NCBI RefSeq assembly: GCF_000236165.1
Contig: NZ_CM001373.1
Coordinates: forward strand, 2,091,893 to 2,155,892
DNA: 64,000 nt
Source of the DNA: Fluoribacter dumoffii NY 23
Lineage (GTDB): Bacteria > Pseudomonadota > Gammaproteobacteria > Legionellales > Legionellaceae
Reading direction: 5' to 3'
Below the pieces are notes generated by a model. It made no database searches, was not told the origin of the DNA, and was given only the letters and a program-made list of their open reading frames with translations. Below, one piece after another: positions 48,313-59,070 of this stretch. Both the position numbers and the translations under genes were made by a program. The first letter of the stretch is position 1. Each line of letters begins with the position of its first letter.

Positions 48313-48330
48313 TACTGTATTTATACGGTA
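48313..48330. promoter_or_regulatory. Second operator-like palindrome TACTGTA-TTTA-TACGGTA
   Basis: Same layout and 7-bp arms as the copy at 46421-46438, with one C-to-T change in the left arm and a different 4-base centre. Lies 74 bases upstream of the ATG of the OTU gene (48404), between it and the LuxR gene stop. Confidence 0.5.
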
Positions 48331-48403
48331 TGACCTATTTCAATTGTTCATCTTATCTTAATGAGCCTCCTGTAACTTATTAATTAAAGCTATAGGAGAT
48401 GTC

Positions 48404-49645
48404 ATGAAAGTTAAAAATGGTAAATTTGTTGATTCGTACAACGGAAAATACAAACGTCGAAAACGTCAAGTTGAGGCAATTAATGCTTATCTGGACAAAA
48501 ATGGACTGGTTGTGCATGACTCGATAGATAATGGGGATTGCTTCTTTGATGCAGTGTCGCAACAGCTTGGCCAGATGCCTGGATTAATCTCTTACTCCAT
48601 CGAGGATCTAAGGGATATTTGCTCAAACTACGCTGAAAGTCATGCAGAAAGTGAACTGTTTGCTCTTTTAAAAAAAAGAGAGGATTTTAAAGATTTTAAA
48701 AATATTAAGGACTATGTCAGAAAAATTAAAAGTGATGATCCGCCTTTATGGGGAAATCAGGATTGTGAAGGAGTGATTCTTGCCAGATATTTCAAAGAAA
48801 ATCTGGGTATTGAGCTTGTTTTCGAAGTCATAAATTATGAATTGCATTTTGATGAAATAAGCGGTGAGGAAATTTCAGTTCAGGATGTATTTTATATTCG
48901 GGCTGAAGGCAAAACCTCCACCAATCCAGATCCGGACAATACTGCTCCTTGCATCCGATTATTTAATGCTTTAAATCATTATGTTGCATGCAGTCGCACT
49001 GCCCCGATGCAAATGGAACATGGCAATTCATCTGCCCACTCTACACATCAAACTGATACAACAGAATCCGCTGCAATGAACCACAGCAGCCTGAAAAGAA
49101 TAATACACATCTTACGCGATGAGGGAATATTGGCTGAAGAGCCAACCAACGAAACAGGATCAGCGACAGGTGATGCTATGGAGAACAAGGAACTTAGGAT
49201 CTTTAATAAAAACTTCCTGACAGCTTGCGTACTACGGCTTGTGCAGCTGGAAGATAATCTCGGCAATAGAAATGAGGTAGTTGCTATTGGCAGACTGTTA
49301 AAAAGCTATTTTGATTTACTGAAAAAACCTGAAAGCAAAGAAAGTCTGGTGCAATTCAATTCGGATTTAAACCTTGCCCAGCAAGCAAGCCAACCATCTC
49401 AAATTATCGCTATTCTATATTGGGGGCTAAAAATTATTGGCTTATTAGGAGGGGCTACCTTGGGAGCTGGCCTAAGTGTGCTGAATATGAATCAAACCCA
49501 TTTTTTATCATTGTCCGGCTCTGGATATAGCCTTGGGGATATTGCCGCCAAAAAAGGTTTTTTTGGCAATAGAAAACAATTCTCTCTTGCCCTAGATGAA
49601 ATAAAAGAAGACTTACAGTCGAACTGGAACAAGTCATTATCTTAG
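48404..49645 (+). CDS. OTU-fold cysteine protease (candidate deubiquitinase effector) with membrane module
   Basis: 413 aa. OTU catalytic motifs: DNGDCFFDAVSQQLG with C46; then WGNQDCEGVILARYF (OTU-typical tryptophan segment); then NALNHYVAC with H192. OTU enzymes of intracellular pathogens are usually deubiquitinases sent into the host. The C-terminus has a Gly-rich hydrophobic stretch (IIAILYWGLKIIGLLGGATL) and GYSLGDIAAKKGFFGNRKQF, like the tail of the 13337 protein. TAGGAG lies 8 bases before the ATG. Bacterial export by Dot/Icm is inferred, and the ubiquitin linkage preference cannot be read from sequence. Confidence 0.84.
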   Translation: MKVKNGKFVDSYNGKYKRRKRQVEAINAYLDKNGLVVHDSIDNGDCFFDAVSQQLGQMPGLISYSIEDLRDICSNYAESHAESELFALLKKREDFKDFKNIKDYVRKIKSDDPPLWGNQDCEGVILARYFKENLGIELVFEVINYELHFDEISGEEISVQDVFYIRAEGKTSTNPDPDNTAPCIRLFNALNHYVACSRTAPMQMEHGNSSAHSTHQTDTTESAAMNHSSLKRIIHILRDEGILAEEPTNETGSATGDAMENKELRIFNKNFLTACVLRLVQLEDNLGNRNEVVAIGRLLKSYFDLLKKPESKESLVQFNSDLNLAQQASQPSQIIAILYWGLKIIGLLGGATLGAGLSVLNMNQTHFLSLSGSGYSLGDIAAKKGFFGNRKQFSLALDEIKEDLQSNWNKSLS

Positions 49646-49775
49646 CACTCTGCAAACGGGATTAGACAGTTGGTTATTTTAAAATGGGGCTGTCACATCA
49701 CGTTTGCTTTCCGCGATATTATTTTCAGCAACCGTAACAAGCGACTTACTCCCTGATAAAAAAATGCCCAGCCTG

Positions 49776-51029
49776 TTAAATTGCCGCTTCAATTTGCTGT
49801 AAATGCCGTATCACTGCGCCCTTGTTTTTTTCAAAAACTGCCGCGGCATTCTTAATCATCTGTTGACGAAATGTTGGATCAGTATGCAATTGAATGATTC
49901 CATCAATGACTTCATTGGCCTGTTGCACTAACAAGATCCCATGGGCTTCTTTAAGTGCATTGCAAATGGCTTTAAAGTTATGGACCTGGTTGCCGCTCAA
50001 CACGGGTACGTTCATGGCAATGGGTTCCAGTACATTGTGCCCTCCCACAGGGACTAGACTGCCTCCCACAAAAGCATAATCACTGATTTGATAGAAACCT
50101 AAAAGTTCTCCCAAACTGTCAAGCACCACAATTTCGTTTTCAGGACTCAAGGTGTTTAAATCAGAGCGTAGGCCAGTCTTAAAACCTGCTTGCCGACATA
50201 ATTGATACACCGTTTGAAAACGTTCCGGATGGCGTGGGGCTATTAATAAAATTATCCGGGGAATTGCCTGTTGCAGCCGTTTTAAATGGGATAAAATCTG
50301 CGCCTCTTCATTTTCGTGGGTGCTTGCTGCAATCACGACTATTCTTTCTGGCCCCCAGTGATTTTTTAAATCACTAAAGCGTTTGGTGTCTATGGTATCG
50401 GTTTGCAAATCAAACTTCATATTCCCCAAAACATGTACCTTCTCCTTTTGGGCTCCAAGAGTGATATAACGTTGGGCATCCTCTTCTCCCTGGGCCAAAA
50501 TTGCAGAGAATTGATTCAGAATGGGTTTAATTAAAAACTTAATCTTTTTATACCCATTTAATGAATCATCGGAAATTCGTGCATTGGCTAATAGTAAAGG
50601 AACGTGGGCAGCACGGGCCTGATAAATTAAATTTGGCCATAATTCAGTCTCCATAATCACGCCAACCCGAGGCTGAATTTGTTTAAAAAAACGCTTAAGG
50701 ATTCCCGGAAGATCATAGGGCAAGTATTGATGGGTTACTTTATTGCCAAAACGTGCTTGTACGCGTTCCGAACCCGTTGGGGTCATAGTAGTCACAAGTA
50801 AGGTCCAATTTTTTTCCAACATGGCATCAATCAAAGGAATGGCCGCAATAACTTCTCCCAAAGATACTGCGTGCACCCAAACATCAACGGGTTTATGCTT
50901 TTGTTTACCAAGAAAAAAACGCTCTGCGATACGCTCTCTGTAAGCGGGCAAGCTTCTTCCTTTCCACCATAAACGGACTACAATAAAAGGAGTAAGCAAA
51001 TACATTAAAAAAGAGTAAAGAAATCGCAT
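49776..51029 (-). CDS. waaA: 3-deoxy-D-manno-octulosonic acid transferase
   Basis: Inner-membrane-associated glycosyltransferase that adds Kdo to lipid IVA. 417 aa. VHAVSLGEVIAAIPLI includes the catalytic Glu; METELWPNLI and FVGGSLVPVGGHNVLEPIA are typical. N-terminal membrane helix. Divergent from djlA, an order shared with Coxiella and other Legionella. Confidence 0.95.
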   Translation of the reverse strand: MRFLYSFLMYLLTPFIVVRLWWKGRSLPAYRERIAERFFLGKQKHKPVDVWVHAVSLGEVIAAIPLIDAMLEKNWTLLVTTMTPTGSERVQARFGNKVTHQYLPYDLPGILKRFFKQIQPRVGVIMETELWPNLIYQARAAHVPLLLANARISDDSLNGYKKIKFLIKPILNQFSAILAQGEEDAQRYITLGAQKEKVHVLGNMKFDLQTDTIDTKRFSDLKNHWGPERIVVIAASTHENEEAQILSHLKRLQQAIPRIILLIAPRHPERFQTVYQLCRQAGFKTGLRSDLNTLSPENEIVVLDSLGELLGFYQISDYAFVGGSLVPVGGHNVLEPIAMNVPVLSGNQVHNFKAICNALKEAHGILLVQQANEVIDGIIQLHTDPTFRQQMIKNAAAVFEKNKGAVIRHLQQIEAAI

Positions 51030-51119
51030 ATAAAACCAAACCCAAAAGGCGACAGTATATACTTAAAATGTGGTATAAAGCGATAAAATCAGATGAACGA
51101 ACTAACATAAGGAATCTTA

Positions 51120-52028
51120 ATGTCTCTACGAGACTTCTTTATCATAACAACCTGGTGGGGAAAGATTATTGGAGCATTTTTTGGCTACTTAATCGCGGGG
51201 CCCACAGGGGCAATTTTTGGCCTCTTGGTAGGTAATTTCTTTGATCGGGGCTTATATAATTATTTTTCCAATCCTCATTGGCTGTACTACACCGAGAAAC
51301 GCAGAGCGATTCAAAAAATTTTTTTCGAAGCTACCTTTTTAGTTATGGGACATTTAGCCAAGGCAGATGGCCGGGTTTCAGAACAGGAACTGGACATGGC
51401 ACGTTTATTTATGGATGAGATGCGTTTGAATGGCGAACAAAAAACTCTGGCCAAACATTTATTTAATGAAGGAAAACAATCCCGGTTTAATCTGGATTCC
51501 CTGCTGGAAAATCTAAAAAAAACCTGTAAAGATAATCGGGATCTGTTACGTCTTTTTATTGATATTCAATATCGTGCAGCCCAGGCTGATGGGCTGGATA
51601 GCAAAAAGATCCTGCTCCTGGATAAAATTTTTTCCAGACTGGGGTTTGCCCCTCTTCATAATCAATATCGCTTTTATGAAGATTTTGGCAGGAGCTATTC
51701 CGAGCCTCAATATAATACCCAAGAACAGCCACAACAGTCCAGGCAGTCACAACAGTCCGATTCATCCTCTCATTCGTATTCATCCTACAGCAGATATAAT
51801 TATCAACCTACGAAAAACAACATGGATTACGCTTTTGCACTTTTGGAGGTGTCACCAAAGGCAAGTAAACAAGAGGTAAAAAAAGCATACCGCCGTTTAT
51901 TAAGCCGCAATCATCCAGATAAATTAATTGCCCAAGGCCTACCTCAAGAAATGATTAAAATGGCAAATGAAAAAACCCAGAAAATCGTAAAAGCTTATGA
52001 ACTGATTTGCGAAAGTAAAGGATGGTAA
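51120..52028 (+). CDS. djlA: DjlA, membrane-anchored J-domain co-chaperone
   Basis: 302 aa. N-terminal helix (ISSUES of Gly-rich IIGAFFGYLIAGPTGAIFG), TerB-like helical region (VMGHLAKADGRVSEQELDMA), an S/Q-rich linker (SQQSDSSSHSYSSYSRYNYQ) and a C-terminal J domain with the HPD motif (SRNHPDKLIA). Stimulates DnaK from the inner membrane and is needed for intracellular growth in related pathogens. Its start lies 90 bases from that of waaA. Confidence 0.94.
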   Translation: MSLRDFFIITTWWGKIIGAFFGYLIAGPTGAIFGLLVGNFFDRGLYNYFSNPHWLYYTEKRRAIQKIFFEATFLVMGHLAKADGRVSEQELDMARLFMDEMRLNGEQKTLAKHLFNEGKQSRFNLDSLLENLKKTCKDNRDLLRLFIDIQYRAAQADGLDSKKILLLDKIFSRLGFAPLHNQYRFYEDFGRSYSEPQYNTQEQPQQSRQSQQSDSSSHSYSSYSRYNYQPTKNNMDYAFALLEVSPKASKQEVKKAYRRLLSRNHPDKLIAQGLPQEMIKMANEKTQKIVKAYELICESKGW

Positions 52029-52170
52029 CTCTGACTCTTTCTCCTTGAATTATCAGCGGTTATAGGCATCCCTCCTTCTCACCCTGCTTCGTATCTACTC
52101 AAGCATGCGGGTATCAATAGGGTGCAAGTACTGTCATTCATCATTTTTTAATTCTTTCTCTGGAACTCAT

Positions 52171-52959
52171 TTAATCAATTTCAAGGGGTTGCTCGAAATG
52201 ACCACTCCAATTGGATGCTTTATTTTGGGCCATCTGATGTTGAAAAAATGATGCAATGGGAACCAGGTAAGAATACATCACCGGGGGAGATTTTGGTTGA
52301 AATTCAGGAAGCTTTACCATCCATCCATGAATAAAGGAAAAAAGTAACTGTCTTGAGTACTCATAATCATGGTATGCACCCGGTATCTCCAAAGCTAGAT
52401 AATTTTTCTTTTTTAAGGCAAACTCTTTTTTTCTTTCCGCCATATCCTGTTTCGTCATGTCAAAATCAAACTGGCCAACAATATCAAAAATGGGCATTTT
52501 TAATTCGGGTTTTTTATCTGTCGAGGGAGGGATATCATAAGCGGACAACAGGACCAGGCCTTCGATGTCAGGTACAGGAGACTTCCCCAGGTAATCAAAT
52601 GTTTGTTTTAGTTGCTCTCCATAATGCAAAAGCACAATACGGGTGTTTTTTTGTTTTCGTAAAGTGGCAATCACCTCAGGAAATTGTTTAATCCATGGAG
52701 TGTTCACCCGGCTGTCATTATTGAGTAATACAACTTGCCACCCATTTTGAGCTAATTGAGTTGCCAAATTATCCAACAAGGAAGTAGATTGGGCTTGTGC
52801 CCCTCCATTGACCAGCAATACCGCGCCATATTTTTTTTCCTTTGTAGGCCAGTACGGTAAATTAATGCTTTTACCATCGACCTTTATTTCCAGCTGGTCT
52901 GCAAAAACGGTGGAAAACAACAAAAAAAATATCAGAACTGTCCGTGTAATATATTTCAT
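52171..52959 (-). CDS. Secreted DUF3530-like protein (262 aa)
   Basis: Signal peptide (cleavage near FA-DQL, residue 20) and an alpha/beta-hydrolase-like layout: AVLLVNGGAQAQSTSLLDNL and GWQVVLLNND. The segment where a GxSxG nucleophile elbow would be reads VLLHYGEQLKQ, so no catalytic Ser is obvious, and the enzyme activity is doubtful. Periplasmic or surface. Lies between djlA and the lipase gene. Confidence 0.7.
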   Translation of the reverse strand: MKYITRTVLIFFLLFSTVFADQLEIKVDGKSINLPYWPTKEKKYGAVLLVNGGAQAQSTSLLDNLATQLAQNGWQVVLLNNDSRVNTPWIKQFPEVIATLRKQKNTRIVLLHYGEQLKQTFDYLGKSPVPDIEGLVLLSAYDIPPSTDKKPELKMPIFDIVGQFDFDMTKQDMAERKKEFALKKKNYLALEIPGAYHDYEYSRQLLFSFIHGWMVKLPEFQPKSPPVMYSYLVPIASFFQHQMAQNKASNWSGHFEQPLEID

Positions 52960-53078
52960 ATTATCCTAATTCACTGATTCCTTTGAATGGTGCATCCCCA
53001 GCGTGCACGGGGCAGGATCCAGAAATGAGTGCCCTCCCCTAAGTTATGCTATGCTGACCGGGAAATAACAAAACTTTT

Positions 53079-54005
53079 TCAATCAGCCAGTTCTATCCCT
53101 GCCTGATCGAGCATTTCTCTTGCTTTTTCACCAAGAATTTGATGGGCCAAGGCAGTCGGATGTACCAGATCAAAAAACAGATAACCTGTACATGCGCTTT
53201 GGGTTAATCTGGGTTTAACTGCTGATACCATTTTTAAAACCGAGGTTTTGGTAATATCTTCAACTACAGAATTAACACAAGTACCGGTTATATTGGTAAA
53301 GCCATAATCCTGAGGATTGGCCATGACTTCTTCAAAAGCTTGATGCAAATCATAATACAGCCACTCTACATCGGGATGCGCTTGTTTTAATTCATCAATG
53401 GATTTATTGAGTAAATTATTATGTTCTCTGGCGAAATACGTCATTTCATCCACAGAACCAAATTCAATTGCAGCAGGAGTACGCCCCAAATCCGGCAAGT
53501 TAACCACTAAAATATGCTTTGCGCCCTTTTCTACTAAACGCTCAATACTGTGGATAATGCCCGTATGTACTTCGGTTAATGTCTGTTCGATTTCAGAAGG
53601 AAAGGCAAGGTAGTTATTAGCACCTATCCAGATCACATAAAGGCTGTCTTCACTTGCTTTATCATGATGCTCTGCTAAATAGTTGTTCACTTCTCTTCTT
53701 AATGTAAACAAAACATCATCGGCCCCTTCTTCCTCCGAAACCCCCGCTCCCCCGTATGCGTAATCCATTAAATGAGCCGCAGAATCCTTGGGAAAATAAG
53801 AAGCAATTACATGTTCTATCCAGACAGGCCCATTAGAAAAACGGCCTTGAAAGTAAGGAGGGGATGGGGGTAATTGATATTTCATAAACTTATATAAATT
53901 ACCGTTGTCAGACAAACTATCACCAAATACAACTATATTATGAAGAGGTGTAGCTGAAACAATCCCAGAAAATAAAAAAGCCCCTATAGTTGCTAATAAT
54001 TTCAT
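53079..54005 (-). CDS. plaA: PlaA-like secreted GDSL lysophospholipase
   Basis: 308 aa, signal peptide (about 18 residues), SGNH hydrolase: S30 in FGDSLSDNG, Gly in YAYGGAGV, Asn in WIGANNYL and the Asp/His of DLVHPTALAH. Length and the two cysteines (GTCVNS, SACTGY) match L. pneumophila PlaA, a lysophospholipase A secreted by the Lsp type II system and activated by a protease. PlaC and PlaD are related alternatives. The neighbourhood (waaA/djlA, mdh) agrees with L. pneumophila Lpg2343 as I remember it. Confidence 0.86.
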   Translation of the reverse strand: MKLLATIGAFLFSGIVSATPLHNIVVFGDSLSDNGNLYKFMKYQLPPSPPYFQGRFSNGPVWIEHVIASYFPKDSAAHLMDYAYGGAGVSEEEGADDVLFTLRREVNNYLAEHHDKASEDSLYVIWIGANNYLAFPSEIEQTLTEVHTGIIHSIERLVEKGAKHILVVNLPDLGRTPAAIEFGSVDEMTYFAREHNNLLNKSIDELKQAHPDVEWLYYDLHQAFEEVMANPQDYGFTNITGTCVNSVVEDITKTSVLKMVSAVKPRLTQSACTGYLFFDLVHPTALAHQILGEKAREMLDQAGIELAD

Positions 54006-54345
54006 GAATACCCTTAAGTTCTAATCCCTAAAAAAAGCAGTGGCATCTTTCATTTTAAGATGGCTACCGCACTGATTTTTGAAGAGTTTATCTGGTTATT
54101 TTAAAAACAAATGCCTTTCGCATTATAGTATGAAAGATCATTGATAAGCAATTTTTTTACGAAAGCTCATTTATATCTATTTTTTTATATTTATCAATTA
54201 GTTAAACAAATAAAAATTCTTGTAAACATCGAGATAGAACAAAATTATGTTTATTTCATGGACAAAAAAAAACCTATACGTTTTTTGATTGCCCCCCAAA
54301 AAAATGCTATTTATATGAGTATTTTTCGCCAGGGAGGCTTAGGCA
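54006..54345. other. Intergenic gap between plaA and the 54346 gene
   Basis: 340 bases between divergent genes; AT-rich and likely to hold both promoters. A 71-codon frame at 54141-54356 starts with TTG, has no ribosome site and ends inside the 54346 gene; not called. No other structure is seen. Confidence 0.45.
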
Positions 54346-54840
54346 ATGGCTTTTGAACACAATTTTATCCTCAAGTGTCTGGATTATATGGAACATATTC
54401 TTACTGATGTACAAGAATTAGAAGAAGCCATCAAAGGTTGTACTGAAAATAAAATAAAGGATCCGCGTTACCAGCTTAACTCCAAAATTACGGATTCTTC
54501 ACACTGGAGTGAACCGGATAAATTGCGCTTAAGTGCCTCTGCATTTGAGGCCATTGCCCGTGCCTCTTTATTTTTTTACTCAGAAAAAGACGGGCGAGCG
54601 CATGAAATACACTGTGCCAATACCGAATTTTTGGAACGATATTTACCTGCTATAACTGTAAATACCGACCCCAGTGATCGGATAAACTCGGTAAAGAAAA
54701 AGATTGGGCAAATTAAAAAGGAACTGCGGGAAAAACTAGGACAAGGAGAAAATCCCCATGCTTTTTTTACTCCGGTTACAGCAGGACTTGTGGTACTGGC
54801 CGCAGCAACAACCGTAGCTTTATTATCCTACAGAACATAG
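54346..54840 (+). CDS. Tail-anchored small protein (164 aa)
   Basis: GGGAGG lies 8 bases ahead of the ATG. Helical, soluble N-terminal 140 residues (FILKCLDYMEHILTDVQELE) and a single hydrophobic helix at the very end (TAGLVVLAAATTVALLSY, residues 145-162). That tail-anchor layout suits insertion after synthesis. No recognised family; Legionella has many small tail-anchored effectors, so export is possible but unproven. Confidence 0.65.
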   Translation: MAFEHNFILKCLDYMEHILTDVQELEEAIKGCTENKIKDPRYQLNSKITDSSHWSEPDKLRLSASAFEAIARASLFFYSEKDGRAHEIHCANTEFLERYLPAITVNTDPSDRINSVKKKIGQIKKELREKLGQGENPHAFFTPVTAGLVVLAAATTVALLSYRT

Positions 54841-54886
54841 TGAATAAAGGGACATCTTTTAAGCATGGCTTTCAACTACGCGTTTA

Positions 54887-54916
54887 ATCCCTGGGCTTTG
54901 GCATCGCCTTAACCCA
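54887..54916 (-). repeat. Imperfect intergenic palindrome before deaD end
   Basis: CCTGGGCTTTGGC / GCCTTAACCCAGG arms with three mismatches; probably a stem-loop closing the deaD transcript. Similar in core to the palindromes at 24971, 61082 and 62218. Confidence 0.4.
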
Positions 54917-54925
54917 GGCGACCCA

Positions 54926-56623
54926 TCAAGCGTTGCTGATTAAAGTAATTTTCAGCTGGCGTCCACAAACCCAGGCTTTGGTCAGATCACTCATCACCTT
55001 TTTAGGCATGCCTTTAGGCAAGCGCACAGTTGAATAGTCATCATGAATTTTAAGGCCGGTAATATATTTACTTTGCAAACCCGCCTCATTCGCAATTGCA
55101 CCAACAATATTGCCTGGTTTTACACCATGGACCTTACCTACATCGATTCTAAACAAATCTTGTTCCACCTGCTCATCATTGAATTTTTTACGTCCGTCCC
55201 GCGAGCCTTTCTTATCTGCAAAACTTTTGCGATCATCTCGTGAGCGTTCAAATTTACCGCTGCGTTCAACATGGGCTTCTTTACCTTGACGAATTGGTTT
55301 GGGTAAAGCTTGCTCTTTTTGCCAAGGCAGGTCTTTGTTTAACAACAAGGCAAGCGTTGCAGCCACATCCACAGCAGATACATCATTTTCTTTAATGTAT
55401 TCTTCAATAATGCGTTTGTACGAAGGTAGGTGTTCATGTTCTAAACGTGCCGTAATGTTTGCCATAAACCGTTGTTGTCGCGCAACCTGAATCATATGGT
55501 CATTAGGTACCGTCACTTTCGCAATGCGTTGACGGGTATGACGCTCAATACTGCTGATTAAACGCGATTCCTTTGGAGTGACGAATAAAACCGCAACCCC
55601 GGAACGCCCAGCCCTTCCTGTTCTGCCGATACGATGGACATAGGTTTCGTTATCATGCGGCAAATCATAGTTAATCACATGGGTTACCCTATCCACATCC
55701 AGACCACGTGCAGCAACATCAGTTGCAACAAGAATATCAATTGCCCCTTGTCTGAACTGGGCAATAATACGTTCACGCAAAGCCTGGGTAATATCACCAT
55801 GAATGGCCATGGCACGCATACCTTGTTGCTGCAATACTTCAGCAACTTCTTCAGTGCTGCTCTTGGTGCGCACAAATACGATAACCCCTTGATATTCCTC
55901 TACAGCCAAAACACGCAACAAGGCATCAGGCTTTTGATGCCCGGAAGCGAATAAAAAGCGTTGTTCAATACTTTTTACCGTTGCGGTTTCTGCACGGATT
56001 TCAATGGATACCGGGTTATGCAGATAAGTATTGGCAATTTGCCGAATACGGTAAGGCATAGTTGCTGAAAATAGGCCTATTTGTTTTTCTTCAGGCAGCT
56101 TTGCCATAATGGTTTCAATATCTTCAATAAAGCCCATTCGCAACATTTCGTCGGCTTCATCAAGTATAAATGTACGCAAATTATCTAAATTTAGTGTACG
56201 TCTTTCAATGTGATCCAGAATACGGCCGGGAGTTCCAACTACAACTTGGGCACCGCCTTTTAATTGTTTTAATTGTCGGCCGTAATCTTGTCCACCGCAT
56301 AAAACTGCAACTGTAGTTCCACGTTGGTTGGCGCTTAATAATTGAAATTGCTCTGCAACCTGAATCGCCAGTTCACGAGTAGGGGCTAAAATTAAAGCTT
56401 GTGTACCCTGCACATTAGACAAATTTTGCAATATAGGTAACGCAAACGCAGCAGTTTTCCCTGTTCCTGTTTGCGCAAGGGCGATAGCATCACGACCTTC
56501 CAATAATAAAGGGATGGTTTGAGCTTGAATCGGGGAAGGAGTAGTGAACTTCATATCCTCTAGTGCCTGGTTTAAAGCATCGGAAAAATTAAAGGACGCA
56601 AAGCTTGTGATTTCTTGAGACAT
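54926..56623 (-). CDS. deaD: DEAD-box RNA helicase DeaD/CsdA
   Basis: 565 aa cold-shock/ribosome-assembly helicase. Q motif GFxx-type region SPIQAQTIP, motif I AQTGTGKTAAF, DEAD box LDEADEML, SAT, motif VI HRIGRTGRAGRSG. After about residue 480 an RNA-binding DbpA-type domain (FRIDVGKVHGVKPGNIVGAI, GLQSKYITGLKIHDDYSTVR) which DeaD has and RhlE/SrmB lack. Basic R/K/D-rich linker between. Confidence 0.94.
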   Translation of the reverse strand: MSQEITSFASFNFSDALNQALEDMKFTTPSPIQAQTIPLLLEGRDAIALAQTGTGKTAAFALPILQNLSNVQGTQALILAPTRELAIQVAEQFQLLSANQRGTTVAVLCGGQDYGRQLKQLKGGAQVVVGTPGRILDHIERRTLNLDNLRTFILDEADEMLRMGFIEDIETIMAKLPEEKQIGLFSATMPYRIRQIANTYLHNPVSIEIRAETATVKSIEQRFLFASGHQKPDALLRVLAVEEYQGVIVFVRTKSSTEEVAEVLQQQGMRAMAIHGDITQALRERIIAQFRQGAIDILVATDVAARGLDVDRVTHVINYDLPHDNETYVHRIGRTGRAGRSGVAVLFVTPKESRLISSIERHTRQRIAKVTVPNDHMIQVARQQRFMANITARLEHEHLPSYKRIIEEYIKENDVSAVDVAATLALLLNKDLPWQKEQALPKPIRQGKEAHVERSGKFERSRDDRKSFADKKGSRDGRKKFNDEQVEQDLFRIDVGKVHGVKPGNIVGAIANEAGLQSKYITGLKIHDDYSTVRLPKGMPKKVMSDLTKAWVCGRQLKITLISNA

Positions 56624-56957
56624 AAAAATCCTGATCGGTTAAAAGATTACCTAGAAAAAGCTAAGTGATATAAAAATTGAACAGTATAATAACAAAATAA
56701 ACAAAATAATGCACTATATTTATAAAATTATCCAATACCTCAGCCCTTTTTTGGGTGTTTGGTTATCTAGGGGTATTACAGCAAAATGGATGCTTACTGT
56801 TGTTTCCGCATAACGAAAAATCTGATTCTAGTTTAGCACAACTCATGCGCTGATGGATCCCCGCCTTCACGGGGATCATATGCTATTTTTCAATTAATAG
56901 GAACAATCCGGCAGCTAAGTCAAGACAAACGCACTATCAAACACCATAAGGATTGGG
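56624..56957. other. Intergenic gap between deaD and fadH
   Basis: 334 bases that should hold the deaD promoter and leader. A perfect palindrome GATCCCCG / CGGGGATC with a 6-base loop stands at 56856-56877, followed on the plus strand by ATATGCTATTTTT, the wrong direction to end fadH. Core matches the dksA palindrome. Cold-shock leaders are usually long, which would fit deaD. Confidence 0.45.
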
Positions 56958-59051
<2,094 letters not shown>

Positions 59052-59070
59052 TCAGAAACTTGACGGCAAC

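Noticed and set aside
54141..54356. 71-codon frame upstream of the 54346 gene
   Set aside because: TTG start, no ribosome site, and overlap with the real start at 54346.
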